Shown: piece after piece, positions 24,901 to 33,926 of the stretch
How the letters are laid out: each line of letters opens with the position of its first letter
Position numbering within the stretch: the first letter of the stretch is position 1
From: Bacillus pumilus
Lineage (GTDB): Bacteria; Bacillota; Bacilli; Bacillales; Bacillaceae
NCBI RefSeq assembly: GCF_900186955.1
Contig: NZ_LT906438.1
Coordinates: 310,001-374,000, forward strand
Length of the DNA: 64,000 bases
Direction of reading: 5' to 3'
Position numbers and translations under genes: made by a program
The notes under the pieces: model-generated
Told to the model about the DNA's origin: nothing
Database searches by the model: none
What the model saw: the letters and a program-made list of their open reading frames with translations, nothing else

Positions 24901-24931
24901 GTTTACGTAAACGCTTACCGTAAACGTTTAC
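24901..24931 (+). promoter_or_regulatory. Two LacI-type palindromic operators
   Basis: GTTTACGTAAAC (24901-24912) and GTAAACGTTTAC (24920-24931) are perfect 12-bp palindromes of the LacI/CcpA type, placed right after the -10 box where a bound repressor blocks the start. The LacI-family gene two cistrons on is the obvious ligand. Confidence 0.8.
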
Positions 24932-24957
24932 TATAACGAATGGGGAGGAATTTGTTT

Positions 24958-25905
24958 ATGAAAAATAAAGAAAAATGGAGCGGTGTATTCCCGGCTGTCT
25001 TAATTCCTTTTAAAGATGACTATTCAATTGATGAACCTGCTTTTCGTAAGCTTGTCCGTTGGGTGGCGGATCACAAAGGGATTAACGGGATCGTTGTCAA
25101 TGGACATACTGGCGAGATTATGACTTTACTGCCACATGAACGAGCTGAAGCAGTGCGCATTGCAGCCGACGAATTAAAAGGGGAAGTACCTGTCATTTCT
25201 GGGGTTTCTGCAGAAGGGACAATTGAAGCGATCCAGCATGCAAAAGCCGTTGAAGAAGCTGGTGGTGAAGGTATACTTCTCATGCCGCCACATTCATGGC
25301 TAAGATTCGGTATGCAGCCTGAATCACCTGTCCAATTCTTTAAAGATGTTGCAGAAGCGATTGATATTTCAATCATTGTCCATCAATATCCAACATGGAC
25401 AAAAACCTCATATACAACCAGTCAATTACTAGAAATGTCGGAAATTGAGAATGTTGTTTCGTTTAAAATTGGTCAAAGAGACATGGCACAATACGAGGTC
25501 GATGTACGGGCATTGAAAAAACATGCACCAGATGTATCGTTACTCACATGTCATGATGAATATTTATTGCCAACATTGGTTCAAGGCATTGATGGAGCAC
25601 TTGTAGGTTTCGGCTGTTTCGTGCCAGATTTGATCGCTGAACTTGTGAAATGTGTGGAAGAAAAAGACCTTGTAGCGGCTAATAAAGTTTACGATAGAAT
25701 CTTTGAATTAAAGCATGCTGTGTATAAAATGGATGAACCTTCATCTACTTCTCATCTGCGCATGAAGGAAGCGATGTATCAGCGAGGTTTGATCAGTAGC
25801 TCGCTTGCTAGGAAGCCGGTATTACCTTTAACTGATGAGGAAAAAGAAGAAATTCGCCAGGGCCTTCAAAGTGTTGGTTTGCTTAAGGAAAACGTCGGTA
25901 GATAA
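24958..25905 (+). CDS. Dihydrodipicolinate-synthase-family aldolase/dehydratase
   Basis: 315 residues with the (beta/alpha)8 DapA-family pattern. GINGIVVNGHTGEIMTLLPHER gives the substrate loop, the Tyr144 is in VHQYPTW and the Schiff-base Lys170 in VVSFKIGQRD. GGEGILLMPP is conserved. Family members include 2-keto-3-deoxy-sugar-acid aldolases and dehydratases as well as true DapA. Control by a LacI protein and the neighbouring MFS porter suggest a catabolic sugar-acid or keto-acid role. ATG 24958 follows GGGGAGGA; the longer frame has no ribosome site. Confidence 0.85.
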   Translation: MKNKEKWSGVFPAVLIPFKDDYSIDEPAFRKLVRWVADHKGINGIVVNGHTGEIMTLLPHERAEAVRIAADELKGEVPVISGVSAEGTIEAIQHAKAVEEAGGEGILLMPPHSWLRFGMQPESPVQFFKDVAEAIDISIIVHQYPTWTKTSYTTSQLLEMSEIENVVSFKIGQRDMAQYEVDVRALKKHAPDVSLLTCHDEYLLPTLVQGIDGALVGFGCFVPDLIAELVKCVEEKDLVAANKVYDRIFELKHAVYKMDEPSSTSHLRMKEAMYQRGLISSSLARKPVLPLTDEEKEEIRQGLQSVGLLKENVGR

Positions 25906-25982
25906 CAGACCATTGATTTCATGATGAAGGTGAGTCAGGTTATAATAGTGTATAAAACAACAGACTCCCGGAGGTATGAAAT

Positions 25983-26990
25983 GTGTCAGTAAGTATTAAA
26001 GATGTCGCATTGAAAGCTGGAGTGTCTATCGCCTCTGTTTCCAGAGTATTAAGTGGTAAACCAGGAGTAGGTGCTCAAACGGCTGAAAGAATCAAACAAG
26101 TGATTGATGAGTTAGGCTATCGCCCTAATTTAGGAGCTAGAGGGCTCGTTAAAAGAAAGACTGGCAATATAGCTGTCGTGGTTCCGCGTGGTTCATATAT
26201 TTTGAATAATCCATTTTTTTCGACGATTTTAGATGGTATTGCGAAGGAATTAGATGAAACTGAATTCAATATGTTGATGTCATTTACATCTATACAGCAG
26301 CAGCGATTACTTGAAACACAGGCTGTAGATGGTGCCATTTTATTTTCTCCAAGAAATGAAGAATTGAGTATGGATTGGTTAAAAAGTTTAGCTATTCCCA
26401 TTATTGTTGTTGGAAGTTACTTAGAGGATTCTCCTTTCCCATGTGTCAGGCCAGATGATGAAGAAGGTGTGTGTCAATCCGTAACGGCCTTATTTGAGAA
26501 AGGTCATCGAACCATTGGGCTGGTCAATGGTCCAATGAGTTCGATGCATAGTGTGAGGTACTACAAGGGATATGAGCGCACACTTAAAAATTTAGGGTTA
26601 ACAATGAACAAAGAACTTGTGTTTGAGTTAGATGAATTTGATGGGGGAAAAGTAGTAGAAGTGGTTTCTCAATTTCTCCAAGGAAACCAGCACATGACTG
26701 GAGTTGTTTGCTCTTCAGATTTTTTGGCGATGGGGGTCATGAAAGCTGCAGATCACGCAAATGTGTCCATACCTCATGACTTGTCAGTCGTTGGTGCCGA
26801 TGATGTGCCCATTGCAAGTTTTCTAACCCCTTCTTTATCTTCAGTTCATGTAGATTTAGTTGGAATGGGGAGAAAAGCTGTTTCTTTATTAACACAGGTA
26901 TTAGAAGGAGAACAGTTAGAGGCGATGGAACATATCTTCCCTATGTACTACATAGATCGGGGCACCACGGGAACGCCAAAAAAGAAATGA
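25983..26990 (+). CDS. LacI-family transcriptional repressor
   Basis: 335 residues. The N-terminal HTH reads SIKDVALKAGVSIASVSRVLSGKPGV with hinge RPNLGARGL. The periplasmic-binding-protein-like effector domain includes FEKGHRTIGLVNGP and SVVGADDVPIASFLTPSLSSVHVD. GTG 25983 is used (the ATG two bases earlier hits a stop after three codons); GGAGG precedes it. It probably represses the adjoining aldolase gene through the tandem palindromes at 24901-24931. Confidence 0.93.
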   Translation: MSVSIKDVALKAGVSIASVSRVLSGKPGVGAQTAERIKQVIDELGYRPNLGARGLVKRKTGNIAVVVPRGSYILNNPFFSTILDGIAKELDETEFNMLMSFTSIQQQRLLETQAVDGAILFSPRNEELSMDWLKSLAIPIIVVGSYLEDSPFPCVRPDDEEGVCQSVTALFEKGHRTIGLVNGPMSSMHSVRYYKGYERTLKNLGLTMNKELVFELDEFDGGKVVEVVSQFLQGNQHMTGVVCSSDFLAMGVMKAADHANVSIPHDLSVVGADDVPIASFLTPSLSSVHVDLVGMGRKAVSLLTQVLEGEQLEAMEHIFPMYYIDRGTTGTPKKK

Positions 26991-27039
26991 TAGATGCTGA
27001 AAACTCGTATGAACGCTCTAGAATGTCTCTTGATTTAAA

Positions 27040-27054
27040 ATGTAAGCGACTTCT
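27040..27054 (+). promoter_or_regulatory. Candidate cre site (CcpA) upstream of MFS gene
   Basis: ATGTAAGCGACTTCT agrees with WTGNAANCGNWNNCW at every position but one (C for W). It lies about 60 bp before the MFS start. Confidence 0.4.
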
Positions 27055-27110
27055 TTAGCGCTCTTCGGCATGTACTTTTGCATCATTTCCTCTAATAAGG
27101 AGGAGATATC

Positions 27111-28484
27111 ATGACGTTAGAAGTCAGCGGAAATTCAAATTCTCATGATGGGCAAGTTGTTGATAGAGCTTCACAACTATTGACGAGAATGGAAAGTGTA
27201 CCTTTTTCTAGATGGCATTTAAAGCCTCGTATCATTATGGGATCTGCCACCTTTTTTGATGCTTTTGATGCTCTGTCTTTAGCGTTTGTTCTCCCAGTTC
27301 TAATCGGCATGTGGAGTTTATCACCTGCTCAAATTGGTCTTCTTATTGGGTCTGGTTATATAGGACAAGCGATTGGTGCCATTTTCTTTGGATGGTTAGC
27401 AGAAAGGCGTGGCCGTGTTTTTAGTGCAAAGTGGACTATACTCCTCATGTCCGTCATGAGTATTGCATGTGTGTTTTCAGGTAATTTTATGGCACTGTTT
27501 ATTTTTCGTTTTATACAAGGAATTGGGGTAGGAGGAGAGGTGCCGGTAGCAGCCTCATATATCAATGAGCTATCCCGGGCTCAAGGGAGAGGCAGATTTT
27601 TTATGCTTTATGAGATGATTTTTCCTTTAGGGTTAATGATCTCAGCTCAAATCGGCGCATTTGTTGTACCTAGCTTTGGGTGGAAGTGGATGTTTTTAAT
27701 TGGAGGCATTGGAGGTCTAATCGTCTTTGTATTCTTTTTTATGTTACGTGAATCTCCGAGATGGCTTATTTCGAAAGGCAGATTAGATGAGGCCGAAAGA
27801 ATTATTGAAGAAATTGAAGCTAGTACTGACAAACGAATGCCTGTAAAACAAGTATATAATAGTACTGAAAAGGGCGATTGGAAAGAGCTTTTTTCAACTT
27901 TTTACCGTAAAAGAACCTTGATCGTATGGGGACTATGGTTTTCTGCCTACTTTGTATCGAATGGTTTAAATAACTGGTTACCAAGTCTTTATAATACGGT
28001 TTACAATTTGCCAGTTGGAGATTCATTAAGGGCAGCCTCTCTCACAAATATTTTACAGACCATAGGGGTATTCGCTTGTGCATTTTTAATTGATAAAGTA
28101 GGACGAAAGCGCTGGGCAACCATTGCATTTATCGTAACAGGTGCTTTATTAACGGCTTTATGGATCAGCGGAGCGAGTTCTCCAGAAAGTGTGATCTATT
28201 TAGGGTCCGCTGCTTACGGAATGATGGGGACAATTACAGTTCTTCTCTATTTATATACACCTGAAATTTATCCAACACGTATGAGGGTGATTGGAACGGC
28301 ATTTGCTACTGCTTGGCTTAGGCTGGCCTCAGCGATTGCTCCTATTATGATAGGCTTTATTTTAGAGGTGAGCGGTGTTTCAACTATTTTTATTCTTTTC
28401 GCAAGTGTGACTGTAGTGGGAGCAATTCTTGCTTTTAAAATGATCGAAACGCGTGAGAAAGTATTAGAGGATATTGCACCGTGA
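27111..28484 (+). CDS. MFS porter, sugar/organic-acid family
   Basis: 457 residues, 12 spans. FDAFDALSLAFVLPVLIGMWSLSPAQIGLLIGSGYIGQAIGAIFFGWLAERRGRV is the N-terminal sugar-porter signature, and the FRFIQGIGVGGEVPVAASYINELS and LRESPRWLISKGRLDEAERIIEEIE motifs follow. C-terminal PEIYPTRMRVIGTAFA is typical of the sugar and aromatic-acid branch. ATG follows AAGGAGGAGATATC. It is the presumed importer for the dapA-like enzyme's substrate. Confidence 0.88.
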   Translation: MTLEVSGNSNSHDGQVVDRASQLLTRMESVPFSRWHLKPRIIMGSATFFDAFDALSLAFVLPVLIGMWSLSPAQIGLLIGSGYIGQAIGAIFFGWLAERRGRVFSAKWTILLMSVMSIACVFSGNFMALFIFRFIQGIGVGGEVPVAASYINELSRAQGRGRFFMLYEMIFPLGLMISAQIGAFVVPSFGWKWMFLIGGIGGLIVFVFFFMLRESPRWLISKGRLDEAERIIEEIEASTDKRMPVKQVYNSTEKGDWKELFSTFYRKRTLIVWGLWFSAYFVSNGLNNWLPSLYNTVYNLPVGDSLRAASLTNILQTIGVFACAFLIDKVGRKRWATIAFIVTGALLTALWISGASSPESVIYLGSAAYGMMGTITVLLYLYTPEIYPTRMRVIGTAFATAWLRLASAIAPIMIGFILEVSGVSTIFILFASVTVVGAILAFKMIETREKVLEDIAP

Positions 28485-28499
28485 TTGACGCACGCAGTG

Positions 28500-28533
28500 A
28501 AGAACTTATTCCAAAGAGGGTAGGTTCTTTTTT
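28500..28533 (+). terminator. Terminator after MFS gene
   Basis: AAGAACTTA / TAGGTTCTT (two G-T pairs), 12-nt loop and T run. Confidence 0.7.
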
Positions 28534-28554
28534 TATTCAGAGGATCTACGTACA

Positions 28555-28725
28555 ATTTTTAAAATGCCTAACCTATCTCCGTTCTTTTATCTTATAATAG
28601 AAACACGATGTAGCACTCCTTGTTGTGAGGAGGGACGTGTCACGAACATGAAAAGCAATACCTGTGAGACAGTGAAGATGTATATTCGAAATAAAAAAGT
28701 CTACCGACGAAGGTAGACTTTTTCT
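28555..28725 (+). pseudogene. aroK remnant (5' leader and start joined to 3' end and terminator)
   Basis: This stretch repeats the aroK leader at 23944-24035, including TATAATAGAAACA, TGTAGCA.TCCTTGT.GT, the AGGA ribosome site and GACGTGTCACGA.CATGAAAA. It continues through CCTGT.AGACAG and then jumps directly to the aroK end, TATATTCGAAATAAAAAA, with the terminator AAAAAGTCTACC/GGTAGACTTTTT. About 500 bp of the coding region is gone. Only a 25-codon frame remains. It is adjacent to ycgJ, where the native aroK should be. Confidence 0.88.
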
Positions 28726-28731
28726 ATCAGT

Positions 28732-29504
28732 TTAATTCTTGATTCCTTGAATGAGTGCAGCTTTTAAGCAGAAGGAAATAGGCTGCTGCTGTGCATCGAA
28801 TTGAAGCTGAAATAGCTGCTTTGTATCAGGGTCTGCGGCTTGAAGATGGGAAACGATCTCCTGTTGGACATTTTCTGGTGTGCGTCCACGTGTGATCCAG
28901 TCCTGATAATCAATTTGCAGATCCCAGTAACGAACCTCTTTTTGAGTCAGTTTGTTGGCAGCGAAAAGCTCTTCCCATTCTGATAATGAGCTTTCTCGCA
29001 CATGAGAAGGATCTCTAAGTCTATTTAAGTGATTAATGAATGAATCCTGTGCCGCATTCTCAGGTGCATAATGGTCGACGAGTAGAAATGCGCCGCCTTT
29101 TTTAAGACCCGGCTGATTTCGGACATGGCTGCGGGAAGGTTTGGAAAGTGGTGAGCGGCAAACCGGCACGTCACGATATCAAATGATTCATCAGCGAATG
29201 GCAATGCTTCTGCGGCTGCCCGTTCAAAAGTAATATGTTCCAGCTGGCGTTCTTTTGCAAGTGCTGCTGCAACCTCGATCATTTTTTGCGTGACATCAAT
29301 GCCGATCCCTTTAGAAATAATGTCTGAAAAGGAAAAAACGGTATGCCCTGCTCCGCAGCCGATATCAAGTAAATGCTCATGACCCTTCGCATTTGCTGTC
29401 GCTTTCATCCATTCCAGCTCTTCTCCGGCTGAAAATATAGGTGAATCTCGATAGTTCTCGGCATTTTGTGAGAATTGGTTTTCAGCTTTAGCATATGGAT
29501 TCAT
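28732..29504 (-). pseudogene. ycgJ: YcgJ-like SAM-dependent methyltransferase, frameshifted
   Basis: Two overlapping frames together make one 258-residue methyltransferase. The first (from 29504) has the SAM motif HLLDIGCGAGHTVFSFS, then FERAAAEALPFADESFDIVTCRFAAHHFPNLPAAMSEISRVLK. The second frame picks up at KGGAFLLVDHYAPENAAQDSFINHLNRLRDPSHVRESS and runs to the end. The break is in a run of six A (minus strand; 29098-29103); seven would restore the frame. It may be a real loss, a slippage-controlled gene, or a base-calling error. ATG 29504 follows a GGGGGAGAAG site. Confidence 0.85.
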
Positions 29505-29554
29505 TTCTTCTCCCCCTTTTGTTGTCTCTTTATCGTAAAATTCCTTTTGTTATT

Positions 29555-29565
29555 TGTCTAAGACA
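29555..29565. promoter_or_regulatory. Palindrome in the ycgJ/ycgK divergent promoter
   Basis: TGTCT-A-AGACA in an A+T-rich context, flanked by TTAT and TAAA. This is a plausible LysR-type autoregulatory site. Confidence 0.4.
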
Positions 29566-29609
29566 TAAAAGATATGACATGAATAGTTAAAACCTATGAG
29601 GTGATGTAA

Positions 29610-30527
29610 GTGGATATACGAATGATGGAATATGTCATGGAAGTGTACCGGCAGAAAAGTTTTACAAAAGCAGCGGACCAGCTTCACATTGCACAGCCTT
29701 CTTTAAGCCAACAAATAAAGAAACTGGAAGAGGAATTAGACACCCCCCTATTTATTCGAAAGTATGGACAAGTCACACCCACCCCTCAAGGGAGTCGGTT
29801 CATTAAAAGGGCTGAGAACATTTTGAAGGAAAGAGATGATTTGCTGCGTGAAATGGGAGAAGCAGCTTATGAGGTGGGGAAAGAGCTGAACATTGGAGCG
29901 CCAGCTGTCACAGGGGGATATGTCTTGCCTGGTTTATTAAAAACCTTTTGTCAAACGTATCCCCATGTTCACGTTCAACTAATAGAAGAATCACCTCGTG
30001 AGCTAGAAAAACTTCTATTGGCTGGTCAGCTGGATTTGGCTATTTTATCTATGCCGGTCGAGCATGAATCATTGAAAACGAAACACATGCTGACAGAGCC
30101 GCTTCTTCTTGCAGTACCGCCATCTGCTCAACCTTGGTTACAGGCGGAATTGAACGATATCATCAATCAAGCAAATCAGAAAGGGGCTGTTCCGTTTCGC
30201 CTTCTGGAAGACGCAGCATTCATTATGCTGAAAGAGGGATACGGCTTTCGGCAAGTGGTCACGGAACTATGTCTTCAACATGGTTTTCAGCCGAAAATTA
30301 CCTTTGAAACAAGTCATATTCAAACAGCGCAGGCATTGGTCAAAAATGGACTAGGTGTGACAGTTGTGCCGAAAATGGTGGCACAAGAGGACAGGAACGA
30401 AGTCACTTATTTGAAAATTGATTCATGCCCAAACCGCACTCTTGTGTTTGCATATGTGGAAGAAAGGTATTTAACGAAAGCCGCTCAAGCCCTAATGGAC
30501 CTTTACCAGAATCAAGGGAAAGCTTAA
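29610..30527 (+). CDS. ycgK: LysR-family transcriptional regulator (YcgK)
   Basis: 305 residues, the usual LysR length. The N-terminal HTH (YRQKSFTKAADQLHIAQPSLSQQIKKLEEELDTPLFIR) is followed by a LysR substrate-binding domain with VQLIEESPRELEKLLLAGQLDLAIL. The start is GTG 29610 after GAGGTGATGTAA. As in B. subtilis it is divergent from ycgJ, so it probably regulates it. Confidence 0.9.
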   Translation: MDIRMMEYVMEVYRQKSFTKAADQLHIAQPSLSQQIKKLEEELDTPLFIRKYGQVTPTPQGSRFIKRAENILKERDDLLREMGEAAYEVGKELNIGAPAVTGGYVLPGLLKTFCQTYPHVHVQLIEESPRELEKLLLAGQLDLAILSMPVEHESLKTKHMLTEPLLLAVPPSAQPWLQAELNDIINQANQKGAVPFRLLEDAAFIMLKEGYGFRQVVTELCLQHGFQPKITFETSHIQTAQALVKNGLGVTVVPKMVAQEDRNEVTYLKIDSCPNRTLVFAYVEERYLTKAAQALMDLYQNQGKA

Positions 30528-30549
30528 ACAAACGTTTAATTAAATGAAA

Positions 30550-30572
30550 AAAGCAGGGGAGCACCCTGCTTT
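30550..30572. terminator. Bidirectional terminator between ycgK and amidase gene
   Basis: AAAGCAGGG / CCCTGCTTT with a 5-nt loop. Confidence 0.8.
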
Positions 30573-31358
30573 CTAATAGATGTCCAGACGCTGATCTGTC
30601 ATCACAGGAATCTGCTGTCTCACTTCATCCACTAGCTGAAGGTCAATTTCCGCATAATAAATGTCTTCCTCATGACTTGTTTCAAGCAGAATACGGCCAA
30701 GTGGATCAATCACCATGGAGTGTCCAGGGAATTCAGTGTCTCTGCTTGTGCCTGTTCTGTTAACAGCAATCATAAATGACTGATTTTCAATCGCTCTTGC
30801 GATAAGCAAGCTGCGCCAATGATCTACTCTTGCTGACGGCCATTGCGCCGTATTGATAAGCACCTTCGCCCCTTTATTGACAAGCGTTCTGGAAAGCTGC
30901 GGGAAGCGGAGGTCATAGCAGATCATCGCGCCGATCTTCACATCCTCATCATAGTCAAATAAACCAAGCTGATCACCAGCAGTTAAATAGTTGTGCTCAT
31001 CCATTAAGCGGAACAAATGAATTTTGTCATAATCGACTAAAAGCTCACCTTGGCGGTTAAATCCATACATCGTGTTGGTGATCCTCTCATCTTCTGTGCG
31101 CTTGTTCAATACACTTCCTGCAATGAGAACGACTTGGTGCTTACGGGCAAAGGAAGAGAAAAGCTGTTTTGTTCGTTCACCGTTTACATCTGCCAGCTGA
31201 TCGGCTTTTTCAAGAGCGTAACCAGTATTCCACATTTCGGGTAAAATGATCAGATCAGGCTGCTCGCGGATCGCTTCTTCTAAAAATGCTTCTGCTTTTT
31301 GAAAGTTCACATCAGGTTCTCCAATTTGTACGTCCATCTGGACAAGGGCGATTTTCAT
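30573..31358 (-). CDS. Carbon-nitrogen (nitrilase-superfamily) hydrolase, omega-amidase-like
   Basis: 261 residues. The catalytic triad is clear: Glu41 in ILPEMWNTGY, Lys112 in DYDKIHLF and Cys147 in ICYDLRFPQLSR. Length and sequence style resemble B. subtilis MtnU, an amidase acting on 2-oxo-acid amides in methionine salvage, but the gene is not beside mtn genes here, so the substrate is uncertain. ATG 31358 follows AAAGGAGGAACC. Confidence 0.88.
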   Translation of the reverse strand: MKIALVQMDVQIGEPDVNFQKAEAFLEEAIREQPDLIILPEMWNTGYALEKADQLADVNGERTKQLFSSFARKHQVVLIAGSVLNKRTEDERITNTMYGFNRQGELLVDYDKIHLFRLMDEHNYLTAGDQLGLFDYDEDVKIGAMICYDLRFPQLSRTLVNKGAKVLINTAQWPSARVDHWRSLLIARAIENQSFMIAVNRTGTSRDTEFPGHSMVIDPLGRILLETSHEEDIYYAEIDLQLVDEVRQQIPVMTDQRLDIY

Positions 31359-31594
31359 ACAGGTTCCTCCTTTATTCGATGATTACGAATGTGAAATCCA
31401 TGAATGGATTTGTTGATTTGTTTTGTCTAAGAATCTCTAGTTTTCAAGCCAGTTTCTTTATCATAAAGGTTTCAATCTTCTTTGCCAATAGAAATGTCAG
31501 AAGGTTTTGTCTTTTGTAGTGAAAATGTCTTTCTTCGTCAAGAAAACAGTGATATGATACACACAACTAATAAAACAAAGGGGGATAGTAGGAT

Positions 31595-32552
31595 ATGCAA
31601 TTGTTTGATTTACCGTTAGATGAGCTAAAAAAGTATAAACCGAAGAAAACAGCACGTCCTGATTTCTCAGACTTTTGGAAGGCGTCGCTTGAAGAACTGA
31701 ACCAAGTGGAGGCAGAGCCAGCACTTGAACCTTATGATTATCCAGTAAAGGGCGTTAAGGTGTACCGCCTGACGTTTCAAAGCTTTGGTCAATCTCAAAT
31801 TGAAGGCTGGTATGCGGTACCAGATCAAACAGGTCCGCATCCAGCACTCGTTCGTTTTCATGGCTATAATGCAAGCTATGACGGCGACATTCATGACATC
31901 GTCAATTGGGCACTGCATGGCTATGCGACATTTGGTATGCTCGTCCGCGGTCAAGGCGGCAGTGAAGATAAGACAGTGACACCAGGCGCGCAGGCTTTGG
32001 GGTGGATGACAAAAGGTATTTTATCGAAAGAGACCTACTATTATCGGGGTGTTTATTTAGATGCGGTTCGAGCGCTCGACGTGATTCAGTCCTTCCCAGA
32101 AGTGGATGAACACCGAATCGGCGTGGTGGGCGGCAGCCAGGGTGGTGCACTAGCGGTTGCAGCTGCAGCACTTTCAGACATTCCGAAGGTCGTCGTGGCA
32201 GATTATCCGTACTTATCAAATTTCGAGCGTGCAGTGGATATGGCATTGGAACATCCTTATTTAGAAATCAATTCATACTTTCGCAGAAACAGTGATCCAG
32301 AAGCGGAAGAAAAGGTATTTGAGACGTTAAGCTATTTTGATTTGATCAATTTAGCCGGATGGGTGAAACAGCCCACGTTGATGGCAATCGGTTTGATCGA
32401 CCAAATCACCCCCCCCATCTACTGTGTTTGCGGTATACAACCATTTAGAAACAGATAAAGATTTAAAGGTGTACCGCTATTTTGGACACGAGTACATCCC
32501 GGCTTTTCAAACAGAGAAGCTTGCCTTCTTACAAAAGCATTTAACGAATTAA
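31595..32552 (+). pseudogene. cah: Cephalosporin-C deacetylase / acetyl xylan esterase, frameshifted near the C-terminus
   Basis: The protein starts MQLFDLPLDELKKYKPKKTARPDFSDFWKASLEEL. The nucleophile Ser is in GVVGGSQGGALAVAAAAL, and RFHGYNASYDGDIHDIVNWALHGYATFGMLVRGQGGSED is typical of CE7 deacetylases. At 32409-32416 there is a run of eight C; with seven C the frame would continue TPPSTVFAVYNHLETDKDLKVYRYFGHEYIPAFQTEKLAFLQKHLTN to the TAA at 32550, giving a normal length of about 318. As given, the catalytic His (GHE) is lost and the frame stops at 32458. It is located as in B. subtilis, between ycgK and ycgL. Confidence 0.88.
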
Positions 32553-32555
32553 AAG

Positions 32556-32589
32556 AAAAGAGGCCACTCTCTAGGAGGGCCTCTTTTTT
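32556..32589. terminator. Bidirectional terminator after cah
   Basis: AAAAGAGGCC / GGCCTCTTTT with a 12-nt loop and T runs. Confidence 0.85.
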
Positions 32590-32902
32590 AATAGCTCGTA
32601 TTCTGTCTCGTTTTTTCATCAGGCACTAACGCGGTGATAATGAGGGCAAGGGCAGTGATGATATGAAGAATGAATCCGAGAATCGGAATCCAGGCAAGAC
32701 AGGATGTGACAATTCCGATGATGCTTCCAATCATTGGTCCCTGGTCTCGCTTCGATAAGACGAGTGTGATAATATGCAGAATAAGCATGACCATGAGCGG
32801 TGTATAGCCATTACTGATAACGAATAGACCTCCGATCACAGGGATGGCAAGGCAGGCTTCAAAAATCCCAGTGATCCATTTCATAATGCGAGATATAGAC
32901 AT
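32588..32902 (-). CDS. Small membrane protein, unknown
   Basis: 104 residues from ATG 32902 (MSISRIMKWITGI); AAAAAGGAG lies nine bases upstream, so the longer start at 32923 is unlikely. About four hydrophobic segments (FEACLAIPVIGGLFVI, TPLMVMLILHIITLVL, MIGSIIGIVTSCLAWI, LGFILHIITALALIITAL) are followed by a short charged tail. The layout resembles DUF4870-like proteins. No function can be given. It is divergent from ycgL. Confidence 0.65.
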   Translation of the reverse strand: MSISRIMKWITGIFEACLAIPVIGGLFVISNGYTPLMVMLILHIITLVLSKRDQGPMIGSIIGIVTSCLAWIPILGFILHIITALALIITALVPDEKTRQNTSY

Positions 32903-32962
32903 TAGATCCAACTCCTTTTTCATATATGTCTTATTCGTATTTTCCCAAAACGTGAAGAAGTC

Positions 32963-33766
32963 ATGCAGAATTCTATAGAAAGAGTTGATGGACGCTTGAG
33001 AGAGAGAATTAAGGAAGAGCTGAAAATCATTGAAAAAACGTATGACGTAAAGATTTGCCTTGCCGTCGAATCAGGCAGCAGGGCATGGGGATTTCCCTCG
33101 ACTGATAGTGATTATGATGTTCGTTTTTTATATGTTCCCCGGAAAGAATGGTATTGGGCAATGGAAGAGCATCGTGATGTCATTGAACGACCGATTGATG
33201 ACATGCTTGACATCAGCGGCTGGGAGCTTAGAAAGGCACTTCGCTTATTCAATAAATCAAATCCGTCCATTATGGAATGGCTGTCTTCTGATATCATTTA
33301 TGCTGAATCTTTCTCTTTGGCAAAGCAGCTAAGAGAATTAAAAGATCGAGCGTTTTACCCTGCGGCTTTGATGTATCATTACCTCAATATGGCAAAGCGG
33401 AATGAGAGTCGGCATTTACGAGGAGAGCAGGTGCGAATCAAGAAGTATTTCTATGTGCTTCGTCCGCTGCTTGCCTGTCAGTGGATTGAGCGTTACCGGA
33501 CAGTTCCACCAATGGACTTTCATGAATTGCTCAAAGAGCTAGTGGAGGAAGGCCCGCTTTTAGCAGAAATTCACGAACTGCTCAAACGTAAAATGGACGG
33601 AGAAGAAATGGATGTAGAGAACCGTCTCGCTCATGTCCATCCATTTATTGATCAAGAGCTGGCGCGTTTTGATGAATTGGTGAAAAGCTACAATCAACCG
33701 AAAGACAATCTGATGCAAGAATTAAATGAGCTGCTGCAGTCTACCCTTGATGAGGTGTGGGTGTAG
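32963..33766 (+). CDS. ycgL: Predicted nucleotidyltransferase (YcgL, RlaP-type)
   Basis: 267 residues. ESGSRAWGFPSTDSDYDVRFLYVP (residues 25-48) is the GSRxxG...DSDYD signature of minimal nucleotidyltransferases, with Asp38/40 as the metal ligands. SNPSIMEWLSSDIIY and NESRHLRGEQVRIKKYFYVLRPLLACQWI are conserved in the family. The substrate is unknown. The ribosome site is weak (GTGAAGAAG). Confidence 0.82.
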   Translation: MQNSIERVDGRLRERIKEELKIIEKTYDVKICLAVESGSRAWGFPSTDSDYDVRFLYVPRKEWYWAMEEHRDVIERPIDDMLDISGWELRKALRLFNKSNPSIMEWLSSDIIYAESFSLAKQLRELKDRAFYPAALMYHYLNMAKRNESRHLRGEQVRIKKYFYVLRPLLACQWIERYRTVPPMDFHELLKELVEEGPLLAEIHELLKRKMDGEEMDVENRLAHVHPFIDQELARFDELVKSYNQPKDNLMQELNELLQSTLDEVWV

Positions 33767-33771
33767 GAGGG

Positions 33772-33804
33772 AAGAGCCAGCCGGATAGCGGCAGGCTCTT
33801 TTTT
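33772..33804 (+). terminator. Terminator after ycgL
   Basis: AAGAGCC / GGCTCTT with inner pairing and T run. Confidence 0.8.
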
Positions 33805-33926
33805 ATCTCTTATTGTGATAAAACCACAAAAAAAGTCAGAATTTTTGTCATCTTCAAATATTGTAGCGGACAGCTTATGAGCCTTACAATAAAGACATAG
33901 CTTACAAAGAGTGGGAGGTGCCCTTT

